From assembly GCA_950295325.1 (NCBI GenBank), contig OX485808.1:21224527-21288526 (forward strand): DNA of 64,000 nucleotides, given 5' to 3'. The notes beneath the pieces are model-generated. The model was not told the DNA's origin. It saw only the letters and a program-made list of their open reading frames with translations, and ran no database searches. This document shows, in pieces, positions 24,701-35,409 of the stretch; positions within the stretch are counted from its first letter, which is position 1; the number at the start of each line of letters is the position of its first letter. This stretch comes from Polytrichum commune (lineage: Eukaryota; Streptophyta; Polytrichopsida; Polytrichales; Polytrichaceae). A program made the position numbers and the translations under genes.

Positions 24701-25062
24701 AATCTTTGCACCAAATTTGTGAACGACCTGACCCGGGGGATTTTTCCACCCTCACACATGATCAGCAACAAGAGTATCCAGAAGATGCACTTGTATTCTT
24801 GGGGAGATCTGCAGGTTGCAATACAGCTGATCGAATTAGTACGGGCTCTAGTTCAACTCGGTTGAGCTTGCGTCCGACGTCAAGTTCACTCAACCTATAT
24901 GACGAGGCCGATCAACAACAGCACGAGCTGAAATCTGCAGCAGGTTCACATGGGAAGTTTAGGAAGGAAAATATTGCTGATGGCTTGACCTTAACCCTAC
25001 GCACGAATTCCGCGTTGCAAGCGCATCATGTAGGGTTAGAACATGAACATCATGCCGTTTGA
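21781..25062 (+). CDS. BES1/BZR1-family transcription factor (495 aa, four exons)
   Basis: Exons by splice signals: 21781-22134, 22940-23305, 23562-23658 and 24392-25062 (stop TGA). All junction phases agree. Exon 1 carries the family's N-terminal bHLH-like DNA-binding domain at residues about 56-118: [15 protein letters not shown], then [27 protein letters not shown] and FRK at the exon end. That is the conserved place of intron 1 in this family. Near the C-terminus LTLTLR (about 471-476) resembles the family's LxLxL EAR repression motif. In the family these proteins act in the nucleus, bind E-box or BRRE promoter sites and carry brassinosteroid or related output under GSK3-kinase control. 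Oddities: four exons rather than the usual two, a divergent middle, and domain changes such as CLPKHADH. An upstream in-frame ATG at 21703 is possible. The 21781 start avoids a long non-conserved leader. Confidence 0.85.
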
Positions 25063-25821
25063 TGGTTGCATGCATGTGCCATGATTCCACCACCACTGGT
25101 GCTCCGAGCCTCCCTTCAGTCCAACTCTCTACTCCATGCAATTACGATGATTATCTCTGCACTTAAGTTTGATAGTTATATGAATATCCTTTATTGGTGC
25201 AGCTTCAATGTGCTGCAAGTTATATCTAGTAGCTGTAGTCGTAGTAGTCAGAATTGATGAAACTTGAAGAATGTCATATGAAAACGAGCTGCTGCTGTTT
25301 TCAGTGTGACTACTAGTCTGCTGAATCTACATATATGTCATCATCATATAATTCTGCTTCAATTTCGAACACACGAATGAGCTGATGTTGCATCTTCACT
25401 CAACCTGTATGATGACGCTGATCAACAACATGAGCTGAGAGCTGCAATTGGGTAGTTCGTGAAGGAGATTGCTTGGTGGTTTGACGTTGACCCTACGTAC
25501 TAACAATTCGGCCTTGCAAGCGCGTGATCATGTACGTAGTTTGATAAAACCGTTGCTGCTCCAAGCCTCCCTTCAGTGCAGTTGTCTAATCCATGCAAAC
25601 ATGTTGATCCCTGCACTCAAGTTTGATTTATAGCTAAATGACATCCTTCATTGATGGAGGTTCGATGTGCTGCAAGTTATAACTAGTAGTGTTGGTGGTG
25701 GTACTAGTCAGATTTGATCAAAATTGAAGAACGTCATTTGAAATGAGCTGCTGGCGCTGTGATCAGAGTGACTAGTCTACTGAATCTTTACATGTCATCA
25801 TCATATAATTCTACTGCAATT
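24885..25821. repeat. Tandem duplication of the BZR 3' end
   Basis: Copy A is 24885-25368 (the last 59 codons plus downstream flank). Copy B is about 25395-25821. Shared blocks include TTCACTCAACCT-TATGA, GATCAACAACA, CTCCAAGCCTCCCTTCAGT or CTCCGAGCCTCCCTTCAGT, GTGCTGCAAGTTATA and CATCATCATATAATTCT. In copy B the EAR-coding part has changed and stops interrupt the frame, so it is a non-coding relic. Copies differ by many substitutions and indels, so the event is not recent. Confidence 0.85.
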
Positions 25822-25829
25822 GCCATGAT

Positions 25830-26451
25830 TTTTAGGTCTTTTTCGTCATACAGATCATCCAGGATCGCTATGAATAGGGTATGCATACTTATTACTACTG
25901 TTATAAGATCATCATACCACAACAAGCAGATTCATAAGCAGTGTCAAACATGGAATTATCTTACGTTCATGAATGTGTGGCGATGATCTTATCAGTTTTT
26001 TGTTTCGCTAAACTTGGCCCAGCTGGATGCTTGCAGTCGCTTTGAGTTAGTAGTACTGTTGCAGTCATGGGTGCAACTTAACTTCTGTGTAACGCCTGGT
26101 AATTAATCACAGAACAGTAATGGAAGATTTCATTGGTTACTTAAGAGCGAAATCTCAGGGCTTTGTCGGCCTTTCCAACACTCTGTTTATGTAACATTCT
26201 GGAGAAACTGGTACACATGACAATGGCCGCTCACCTAACTCAGATTTGAATACCAGCTGAATGTAGGACGGCTAGGTATTCTAGAATACTACCGGTTTTT
26301 GTGCAGGTTGTAGACCTTGGAATTGATGACCTTTTAAGACCAGTATGTTTGAAATAAAGGTTTTATTTTGATTTTTACTTGTTTACATCATCACCTTTCT
26401 TCTGTAGCTACACTAAATATCTGATTTAGCAAGGCATTAAATAATGAGCCC
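25830..26451. other. No gene seen
   Basis: Flank between the duplicated BZR end and the copia LTR. No coding potential recognised. Confidence 0.5.
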
Positions 26452-26972
26452 TGTTGAGTAGAGTGGCCTAATTGAACTAAGACTTAAATAAGTAAGGATA
26501 TATGCGTGAGTTTTGGACTAATTCATGTGAAAGAACCATTGTAATTAACTTCTAAAATACAAGAGGATGTGGCTCGTATCGATTGTTTTTACAGTGAATG
26601 CATCAAGAGTTTCTACTGTTGCATGTTATGGTACATGTAGAATCACTAATTGTATGTTTGTATCCACACTTAGTAACCAAAATTCTGCCTCACAACGCTG
26701 TATTACTGAAATCTTGTTGCTACTACAATCCTTGCTTTATTTTCTAATGGGCCATTTAGATTAGATAGGACATAGACCCCACTTATATAGGACAACTTGA
26801 AGTCACTTTTGCTTGTGGGGCTTAACACCGTAGAAAATTTAGGATACACTTGTCACATTTAGCATTGCCCTCCAAGTTGTGGTCAACCGGCACCTTCAGT
26901 ATTTATATTCATATATTCAACTTAGATTTTACTAAAATAAACAGTCATTACAGTATAGACTAAATTTTTACA
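26452..26972 (+). mobile_element. Probable 5' LTR of a Ty1/copia element
   Basis: The right border is firm because a tRNA-iMet primer binding site starts at 26973 directly after ...TTTTTACA. The left border is my best guess: TGTTGAG at 26452 gives a TGT...ACA element of 521 bp, a normal copia LTR length. A TATATA motif near 26786 fits an internal LTR promoter. No second LTR copy is evident downstream, so the pair test could not be done. Confidence 0.5.
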
Positions 26973-26984
26973 TGGTATCAGAGC
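26973..26984 (+). other. Primer binding site for initiator tRNA-Met
   Basis: TGGTATCAGAGC is the standard plant copia primer binding site, complementary to the 3' end of initiator tRNA-Met. It starts minus-strand DNA synthesis in reverse transcription and fixes the end of the 5' LTR. Confidence 0.9.
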
Positions 26985-27253
26985 AAAGGTAGCACGGTTA
27001 AGTATCTTTCCTTCATTATCGACATGGGAGAGGAGTCAATTGCAGTTATAGAGGTGTGCATGTCCACATTATAGAATGAGAGGAAGTCACATATACATCT
27101 TGCTAGCTTGAATTTCCACTTGTAGACGTATGGGAGTTCGTAGAAAGACTAGCTGATGAACCATTACTTGGATGAATTTCTGTAGAACTGCCCGATCCAA
27201 GAGACTCAAACCTTCTTAGAAAGCTGAAAAAGTGAGCCCTCTCCATCATACGA

Positions 27254-28102
27254 TTGTCAGTAAGAGACAATACAGTTCCATTCATCATCAAAATCTTCTG
27301 CCCGAGAGAATCCTGGGAGTACTTACGAACAAAATACGATGTCAAAAACAATGCAAGAAAGCTAGCAATCCGAGCCAGCTTCTCCAAATTGCAGATGGAG
27401 GAAGGGATAACTGTGGGAGAATTCATCACCGAAGTACAAATGCTGCCCAATTCTCTCAGCAACATTGGAGAACATCCATCAAACATCATGATAGTCGTAC
27501 AGGCCCTCAAACCTCTCCCACCAAGCTTTGACAGCTTTGTTACAAACATCTCGGGCTCGCAAGACATGCCCAGCTTCGACGACCTCACTAGCCAACTTGA
27601 GCTATGGGAGGCGAGGACGAATAACAAGTCCAAGCAGTCAGATGAAGAAGCCTTGGTGGTCCAGTTCCAGAAGATGTTCCGAAGTCGCAGACACTTACAA
27701 GAAAACAAACAACAAAGGTTTTGCCCCAAGGACAAGCAAAAATACTGTGGCCGTTGCGGCAAATGGGGGCACTGGGCAAAGGACTGCAACAAATCTGCAC
27801 CTGTACCACCAGCGGCACCAGGTCAAAGCCATCAAATAAACACGATTGAATACGAAAACCAAGACAGTTATAAAGTCTTGTCATCAGAACAAGCCGACAA
27901 CAAGCTCGAAGCAATCCTCAATTCTTTCATGGCACATAACAAAGGCAAGAAGAACGAACCTGTTTCACTGGAGGAGGAAGACGACGACGACGCCATAGCC
28001 ATGATATCTGAGATTGCATTGACAGTTCCCCCTCCAATGATAGTACATGGATACTTGATATTGAAGCAATCAAGCACGTCACAGGGAACCCAGAGTTGCT
28101 GA
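27254..28102 (+). pseudogene. Copia Gag and start of protease
   Basis: A 282-codon open stretch lacking a proper N-terminus. It holds the UBN2-type Gag core (NNARKLAIRASF, MEEGITVGEFITEV, LPPSFDSFV) and a CCHC zinc knuckle, CGRCGKWGHWAKDC, near residue 165, which binds RNA in the particle. Downstream, in a neighbouring frame near 28040-28085, the protease start reads WILDIEAIKHVTGNPELL. The family has DSGA at this point, so the catalytic Asp-Ser-Gly triplet has been lost to DIEA. Pre-integrase sequence (NLLSVGKLTDSG, KLYYL) continues at 28232-28477 until a stop after LWH. Confidence 0.85.
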
Positions 28103-28483
28103 GCCAACTTCGACAAGGCAACAACGCAATCTTGGTGCGCATATCGGACGCTCAAATCCAATACAAGGAAAAGGAAGTCTAACATACAACTACGGGATGG
28201 AAAAAGGAGAACATTTTCAAAAATCCTCTACGTGCCAGATATGACTCGGAATCTGCTATCTGTAGGAAAACTCACAGATAGCGGTCTACTCGCATCCTTT
28301 GACGTTGAGTGGTGTCTCGTAGTCACAAAAGATACTGAACCGTTAGTAGTCGCGAGCGGTTTCAGGGATAACAATTCCAAACTCTATTACCTCTTGTTGA
28401 CGGATGCACCCAGCATCAACACCAATGATATCCTCCTTACTGAATTGATCGACCAGGTGAAGTTATGGCATATATGATCAATT

Positions 28484-30250
28484 AGGACACCTATAAGGGT
28501 ACAAGAACCTTCATCAAATGTCTCATAACGATTCGGTAACATGATCATGCACCAAAATTGTCATTGATAGCTACTATTTGTGAGAGTTGCCAAAAGGGGT
28601 GACAAAGTTGAAAATCTTTTCTAAAACAGAGTAGCTCTCAGGTCAAGCAAGAAGAGTGATCCACTGATACCTCTGCGGGCCTATCATCCCGATCATCAAT
28701 GTGTTTTTTCAATGTTTATGATTTTTTTCTCACAAAACTCAAAAAGTTAGTATGCAGTTATGAACCACTTTCACTTAAACCTATGCAGGGAATTAAAGTT
28801 GTTAACTTGACTGTGTTTGCGCCCTGAGGGCCTCTCAAAGTTCCAAGAGTTCAAAACCACACTAGAGAAGTAGACATGCTAGAAGATAGCCATATTATGA
28901 ATGAATAGGGGAGGCGAGTACCTTTGAAGAATTCAAAGATTTTTGTGTGCAAAATGGTATCACTAGAGAGTTCACCACCGCACTTACATTGGAATGAAAT
29001 GGTGGCTTTAAAAGGAAGAACTATATTGTTCTCAACAGGGCTAGAAACATGGCCAAAAACATGGCTCAACAATCCAAATTATTGGCTAGCCTCTAGGCGG
29101 AAATCATCAACATTGCCAACCTTCTAGTAAACAAGTCTCCTATAAGAGCTAACGATGGATGTACTAGAACATGTGTTCAATAGTAACAAGCCTAACCTTT
29201 CATTTTTACATATTTTTGGATGTGACTCTTTCATCTTTATTCCAAAGGAAGAACGAAAATCAAAGTCGCTTCCCAGAGCCAACAACCTTGTATTTTTTGG
29301 ATATGAAAACCAATCAAAAGCAATTTAATGCTACAATCTACAACAAGAAAAATCAACATTTCTATAAATGTCATTTTCAATGAACAATAATTCAATGAAG
29401 CCAATGAAGATACATGAGGAAAACCCATCACATTCTAGGACATCAATTTCTTCACCAACAAACATGAATCACTGATCCTATATAGTGACGTCACACACAC
29501 TCTACCACTACAAGAATCAATGGGTCCCCCTATGGAGAATACACTGCAGAATCCACTCACAGACACACAACTCAATAACAAATTCCACAGCAAATGTCAT
29601 TACCAGAAATTAGATGCTCCACAAGATAGAAAAACCATCTACATTGCCTATTTAAATTTGCTAGTGTAACCGAAGCCATTGAATCCAACAAGTACAAACA
29701 AGCTAAGAATTTTTCTTAATGGCAGATAGCCATGCAAGCCGAGTTCAACTCATTCATCAAGAGTGAGATATAGAAGTTGATCAACCCTCTGCTAGGACAC
29801 AAATCCATAACAACAAAGTGAGTATTCAAAATGAAGCAAGGAAAAGATGGCACACCCCCAGTCAACGAAGCAAAGGTTGGTAGCGTGGGGTTTTGAACAA
29901 CAACAAGGCATTGACTACGAAAAAACCTTTGCATCTGTTATCAAGTGGAATATTCTATGCTTCATAATAAACAAAATTGCTAGCAAACAATGAAAAATCC
30001 TACAACTTGATGTCAAAATTGCCTTCCTTTGTACCTTGCTCAAGAAGATGGTGGTCATGGAGCATCCCCAAGAATTCGAAGTCAAAGGATACAAAAACAA
30101 GGTTTATCTCCTAAACAAAACGCTATATGGATTAAAGCACGGAGTAAGAGCTTGAAATAACACGATTAATTATCTTATCATCTCACTTGGACTCAAGAAA
30201 AACTTCGTTCACGGAACATGTACTATAAAATTGATAGAGAAATACATCTT
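28484..30250 (+). pseudogene. Copia integrase and reverse transcriptase remnants
   Basis: No long open frame survives, but conserved pieces can be followed by switching frames: the integrase zinc-binding and core fragments (28590-29030), the post-integrase FGCDSF/IPKEERK region (29200-29290), then RT fragments (29730-30250) with AEFNSFIKSE near 29740, DVKIAF and LYGLKHG. The RT active-site YVDD is seen only as a shifted, altered trace near 30260. The sequence has at least half a dozen stops and shifts. Confidence 0.75.
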
Positions 30251-30299
30251 TGCTATCGTTATACGTAGATAACATACTAATCACGGCTAGAGATTCGCA

Positions 30300-31240
30300 A
30301 CACTCATGTATTCTCATTAGTGAGTGTTTATACATTTTTGTGGATGAAATGAATTACTTTAGGCACTATCTTACGCTATCGGTTCTTTGTAATAAGGGTT
30401 CTAAAACTACTAAGCTTTAGTAACTAATAATCCGATTTAAATCTAATATTTATGACAAAAATACGAAGAAAGATATACATAAACACTAAGCCTCATATGT
30501 GAGCAAGTGAATGCATCATGAATTGCCAACCCATCACTACTAGTTTAAATATTTTTAATAGACTAGCATGTTATTTTATTAAACCATTTAAGGTTCATTA
30601 TTATTTCACGCAACCATCTTCGTATGAACAATACGTGAATAATTCGGCCTTCCTACTTTCTATCTTTGCTCTTTTCCAACTTTCCTGGTGGTTATCTACT
30701 TTTTATTTTTTTCTTCTATTTTCACCTTTGTTGCCTTCTTTATATCTATTCACCTTACACTCATATTTCTTCAAATTTGTGTCTTTGCTTATAGATTTAC
30801 ATCAATTCTCAGATTTGCTTCGAGTTTTTAAAGTCTATCATTTTGTGTGTGAGTATTTGAACAATCACATCCATCCAAAAGTTTTAATTGTGCATTCATA
30901 TGAAACCTTATTTCCAGCTTGTACATTTTGGGTTGACATTGATAAGAATACATCTCATGAAACACAATATATAAAAGTTTAGTAAGTCTTAGAGTGGGAG
31001 GCAGTAAATCATTTTATCCCACAAATTCATCAATTCAATTTGAAGTGCTTCTCATTGAGTAGTTTAAAAATTAAGAATTATTTTATGAGTTGTTACAAAT
31101 TTGTTACACGCACTTGTGATTTGAACTTGCTTCTCAAGAAGCATGTAGAATACATTGTTTCTTGGTAATATTTGTTGAAAACATGTCAACCCAGTACCTA
31201 ACTATGAATATAAATTTAGGACAAAATAAGTAAGAAATGT
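30300..31240. other. AT-rich, no gene supported
   Basis: One 154-codon open frame (30518-30982, plus) is hydrophobic and Phe/Leu-rich because the DNA is a TTT/CTT-rich tract. It has no recognised motif and I do not call it a gene. Confidence 0.5.
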
Positions 31241-31244
31241 TTTA

Positions 31245-31470
31245 TGTAATTGTGAGGACCCAATACTTAAAATTTATTCTTCCACTGAATGAATGGGAAG
31301 CATCAACCGTTAGTTACAAATGAACCGGTTGAAGTTTAAGAATTTAGGAATAACCAATCATTTTAGATTATGTAGAACAATATACCTCAAAGTGATAAAT
31401 AAGAACAAAAAGATCACAACATATAACCGATTGGACTCAGTATTACTAGGATTTGACCGATTATATCCAA
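31245..31470. repeat. Dispersed repeat, copy 1
   Basis: Shares TTAGTTACAAATGAACCGGT and TGAAGTTT, then weaker matches (ATCATTTAGA, AATATACCTCAAA, GGTTGGACT or GATTGGACT), with 35215-35390. The copies are clearly related but diverged. Family unknown. Confidence 0.75.
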
Positions 31471-31539
31471 AAAAACCTTCGGAGATTACTTTCAAAAAAA
31501 CTGACTATATCTTATATTCAAATACAAATCTAAATTAGA

Positions 31540-33184
31540 TATTTTACGTTATATGTCCGAGACTTGATGCAGATTGCACTTGCTTTTGGACCATTAGATC
31601 TTCAGGTGGTAGATGATTTTTTTAAATATTTTTAAATATTTTCATCCTTCTACTATGAATAATTTTTTTGAAGTCATCTAAACGATCTAGTAAAATGCAA
31701 GCAATCCTACAAGGTTGCATTCCGCAAGTACATTTTGCCTATTGTAACTAACGATGATTAAATTTTTTTACATAAGGCGATTGGATAACTACAGAGTAAG
31801 CTATAATTTTGACGATATCCTATCTTGAACAAATTACAAAATGAAAGGTGTGATACCTAAGCTGTAGACTTATTCATATATAAATTAAATATATAACATT
31901 ACATATATTAATTAAATTAAATACTATATAATTCTTAAATATGTTATTGACATATAATTTATCCTTAACAAAACATAATTTTCATTTAATTGTAATATTT
32001 ATATGAGTAAAAATTTAACATTACGAATATGTTTAATCGATTGACATCAAATTCCAACACAAAAATAAAACATAAATTGAATGCTGACCATGGAAGTGAT
32101 TGAAAGAGAAAACCTTAAATTCTATAAGAAACTTAATATAGTGATCACCTTGGATAAATGAAAAAATCATCGGCGAATGAGATGTAGAAACATAATGTTC
32201 ATAACCCTAGAACCTAAATGTAAGCATTATGCATATAGATTTTATCATATATATATAAAAAATTAAAAAATATTTAATTTAATATTTAATCTAGGTAAAA
32301 ATTTGAAATTACAAACCTATTATTAAAAATTTGAAAATTTTGAAAATTTGAAAACACACATAGGCCTCAAATTTGGAAATATATTAAAAAAAAATAAAGA
32401 TGAATCTTGGAAAAAACTTAAATCCTAAATTACTAAGGTTTGTAATGGTAGTAATGAGATTCTAATACTTAAAGTTGAACTCTAATATATAATTTTATAA
32501 TAAAATATGATAAGAAATGAATATTTAATTTTAAAATTTAAAGTTATATTACAAGATGGTATAATATGAAATTACTCATTTGGAGTTAATGATATAACCA
32601 CCATATTAATCGTTTTAAAAACCTAGGAATAGACTTTAAAAATATTCAGAGCTATTGTAAATTTGAAAATTAGCATAGATCAATGAAATAATAAAATGAT
32701 ATTATCAATATTATTGGAATATAAGATTATTACAACACTGTAATAATGATAATAATAATATTATTATTATTATGTAAAAATGATGATACATAGTTTTTTT
32801 TAGGATTTATTTATCAAAACTAAAATATAAGGTATCTTAAAAATCCAACAATATATTAAATTATTTATGACCTATAAAATAAGTTGAAATGAAAATTTAT
32901 GTAATAATATTAAAATAAGATATCTAAGACAAAATGATCAATAAGTGAAATAAAAATAAAATATTGTATTATAAATATTGTATTATTATTATTAGGCTAT
33001 ATAATATGATGTGTAAATAAATGATATATTAATTGAAATTAGACTTGTAGGATACGATTGTGATGGGATAAATCCCAAAAGCCATAAATGTTTTACTATA
33101 GCTTATCCAATTTATTGTAATATTTTATCATCATCATATATTGTATTATATCTAAAATCAAAGTGTATATTTTTTCTTTCAAAA

Positions 33185-33227
<43 letters not shown>

Positions 33228-33250
33228 AGTACAAAATAATAATAGTCCAT
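31540..33250. other. Very AT-rich non-coding block
   Basis: Long runs of A/T with ATTATTATT tracts near 32755-32772, and a (CT)n microsatellite at 33189-33224. No coding signal. Confidence 0.7.
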
Positions 33251-35214
33251 ACTTTGAATTAATTTTTTGAGTTAACCAATTACCATAAGGTGATGTGAGT
33301 GTATTAGTTTCACATATTACAAATGTTTGTGCAATCAGACATGTGCAAAATAAATGAATTGTGAGCCATAAAAAACATGGCTATGATGATATATTATACC
33401 TACTTACCACATGTTGTACCCGTTGGCAACTTGCGAAATTTATCAAAATAACCACGTGGAATCCAAAACCACATCATGGCCTTGACGACAACTCGCTAAA
33501 CCCTAGAAAATAGACTTAGAGCATCCAGAACCACATCATGGTCCCTTGCCAACTAACCGATTTTTTTTATGGATTGATCCGATTTTTATTAGCAGATGAT
33601 TTTACTTGCGTGTCACGAATCCCCAGCCTACTAATCACATAGAATGAGGGGAGGTGCACAACGACCAACATTACAATCGCAGGTAAAAATGCTCAAGCCT
33701 CTTTTAATCTAGGGTTTGATTCTTTTTTGAATTCGTTACAAGAAACTCTGGATGTTCAAGGTAGCGAGCTTGGTGATGGTGGTGATTTCCTATTTGCGAA
33801 CAATGTCAATTTGTGTCCGGCCGTAGCTTAGTTTAGGACTCGGTTTTGTCCAAAATCGAAACTCAATACCATTGTCATTGCTTGTCTAGAGGACAATCTA
33901 GACTTGTCTGTATCCATCTTAAAAGTACACAAACTAGCAAATTCTCTCAACTCACAGGGTGGATGCCCTCTCCAGGCCATGCGTTCAAAAGTCTTATATC
34001 TCCAAAGTTGGCGGCATGCAAGCCAAAAGAACATGTATGGGATTTAGAGGTTTAGCTCGCAGAACCCGTGCATGTGCTCATGTGCCTCCTAGAAGCAAAG
34101 TTACATCCTCCACTATTCGTAGCTACTACTCATAGCTCCAACCAATAGTTCACCTTGTGATGGCAATGGCAGTGTTAGAAGACCTTAATGTCAGGGCAAG
34201 AGGCCTCATTTGTCTCAAACATTTGGTATAGGGGAGCCTAACCTTGAGGAGTTAGGTTTAGGGGAAGGTTTGTCCATACCTTAGTTTAAGGCGCTTGAAA
34301 ATATTGTTGAAGTTGTAGGATTAAACCATGAAAGCTTCCGGGGAATTCCATTGGGAACTTAGGGAACCTTCTAAGAACCTCCTAAATCCCACACAAATGC
34401 TCTCATACGATGGGGTGAACTATCGACCCCTTCATCTTGCAAACCCAAATTTTCATCTGCCAATATTTCATCCGTCAAAAGTTTGTTTTCGGATTGCCCG
34501 AGCGGTTTCATAGACCATAGAATGGGGCTTTGTGAAAGGATGCCTTGGATGTGGTTTGCCCACGACCACACACCCTCCATTCACAGTGCCTCAGTGACAT
34601 GGCGAACTGCCACACGAAACCTCATTTCCTAAAGTGAACTTCATGGTTTGCTAGACCAAAGTCTTGGCCAATATTTCAGAAAGTACATATATTATAGTGT
34701 GTTTTTTCCCACCTTCTAAGGGCCGCTTCACACTATGGCCGTCCAAGTCGAGAGGCCGTGGGATTGAATGGCCAAACTTTGTTGAGAGTCCAAAGAAGTC
34801 GGTTGAAAATAGCCAATAAAATATAGGAATTGGAGCCTTCGGTGGGGTATCGTGTGAAGCCTCCGAAGGCCAAGCCCAAAGTCCAAAGGAAGAAGATAAC
34901 ATCAACTAGTGATAACATCAACTGTATGATTGAAATTTGGATGAAAAGTCACTTCGTAAGTGAGAGTAATTTCAACATTGTCAATCTATAATGCCCAAAA
35001 TTATCTAGAGGGATCGACAAATAATCTTAGGTTTAAATTCAGTGTTAGTGATACTACACATGCAATCTACACTTAGTATTGAGCAAGACAAGTAGAAATG
35101 GTGACACTAAAAACATTATTTAGTGTGACTCATGATCTTTAAAGCTAAATTTAAAATCAATGTCAGTTGAAACATTAATCCATGGACAACATATCATTTC
35201 AAGGCTTTTTTTTA
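33251..35214. other. No recognisable gene
   Basis: Short open frames of 60-85 codons on both strands, none with a known motif or good context. Confidence 0.5.
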
Positions 35215-35390
35215 ATGTTGAATGAATAAGAGGTACATTCTTACAACAAACGGGGGGAACCGACTATTAGTTACAAATGAACCGGTTGAAGTTTGGGACT
35301 TTAAATAAATTACCGATCATTTAGAAGAATCTATGAAATATACCTCAAATTCGTGAAGAAAGTCCACACCGGTTGGACTTGGAAGGTCTC
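35215..35390. repeat. Dispersed repeat, copy 2
   Basis: Partner of 31245-31470, sharing the ACAAATGAACCGGTTGAAGT core and flanking similarity. A (CT)n tract at 35388-35407 follows. Confidence 0.75.
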
Positions 35391-35409
35391 TCTCTCTCTC
35401 TCTCTCTAC

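Larger units (their letters stand above)
26973..30300 (+). mobile_element. Degraded Ty1/copia retrotransposon body
   Basis: Gag, protease, integrase and reverse transcriptase remnants appear in the Ty1/copia order (protease, integrase, RT). Gag is best preserved. Integrase remnants include CESCQKG near 28593, an EFKDFC-like then NGITREF segment near 28930-28965, and FGCD plus IPKEERKSKS near 29215-29275. RT remnants include DVKIAF near 30012, EHPQEFEVKGYKNK near 30060-30100 and LYGLKHG near 30120. Frameshifts and stops are frequent throughout. RNase H and a 3' LTR are not recognisable, so the element is truncated at the right or decayed there. Confidence 0.85.

Noticed and set aside
27103-28185. 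Minus-strand frames opposite the copia Gag
   Set aside because: They are antisense shadows; the plus strand has the zinc knuckle and Gag motifs.
30518-30982. 154-codon hydrophobic frame
   Set aside because: Pyrimidine-rich AT DNA translates to Phe/Leu/Ser strings. No motif, no splice or promoter support.
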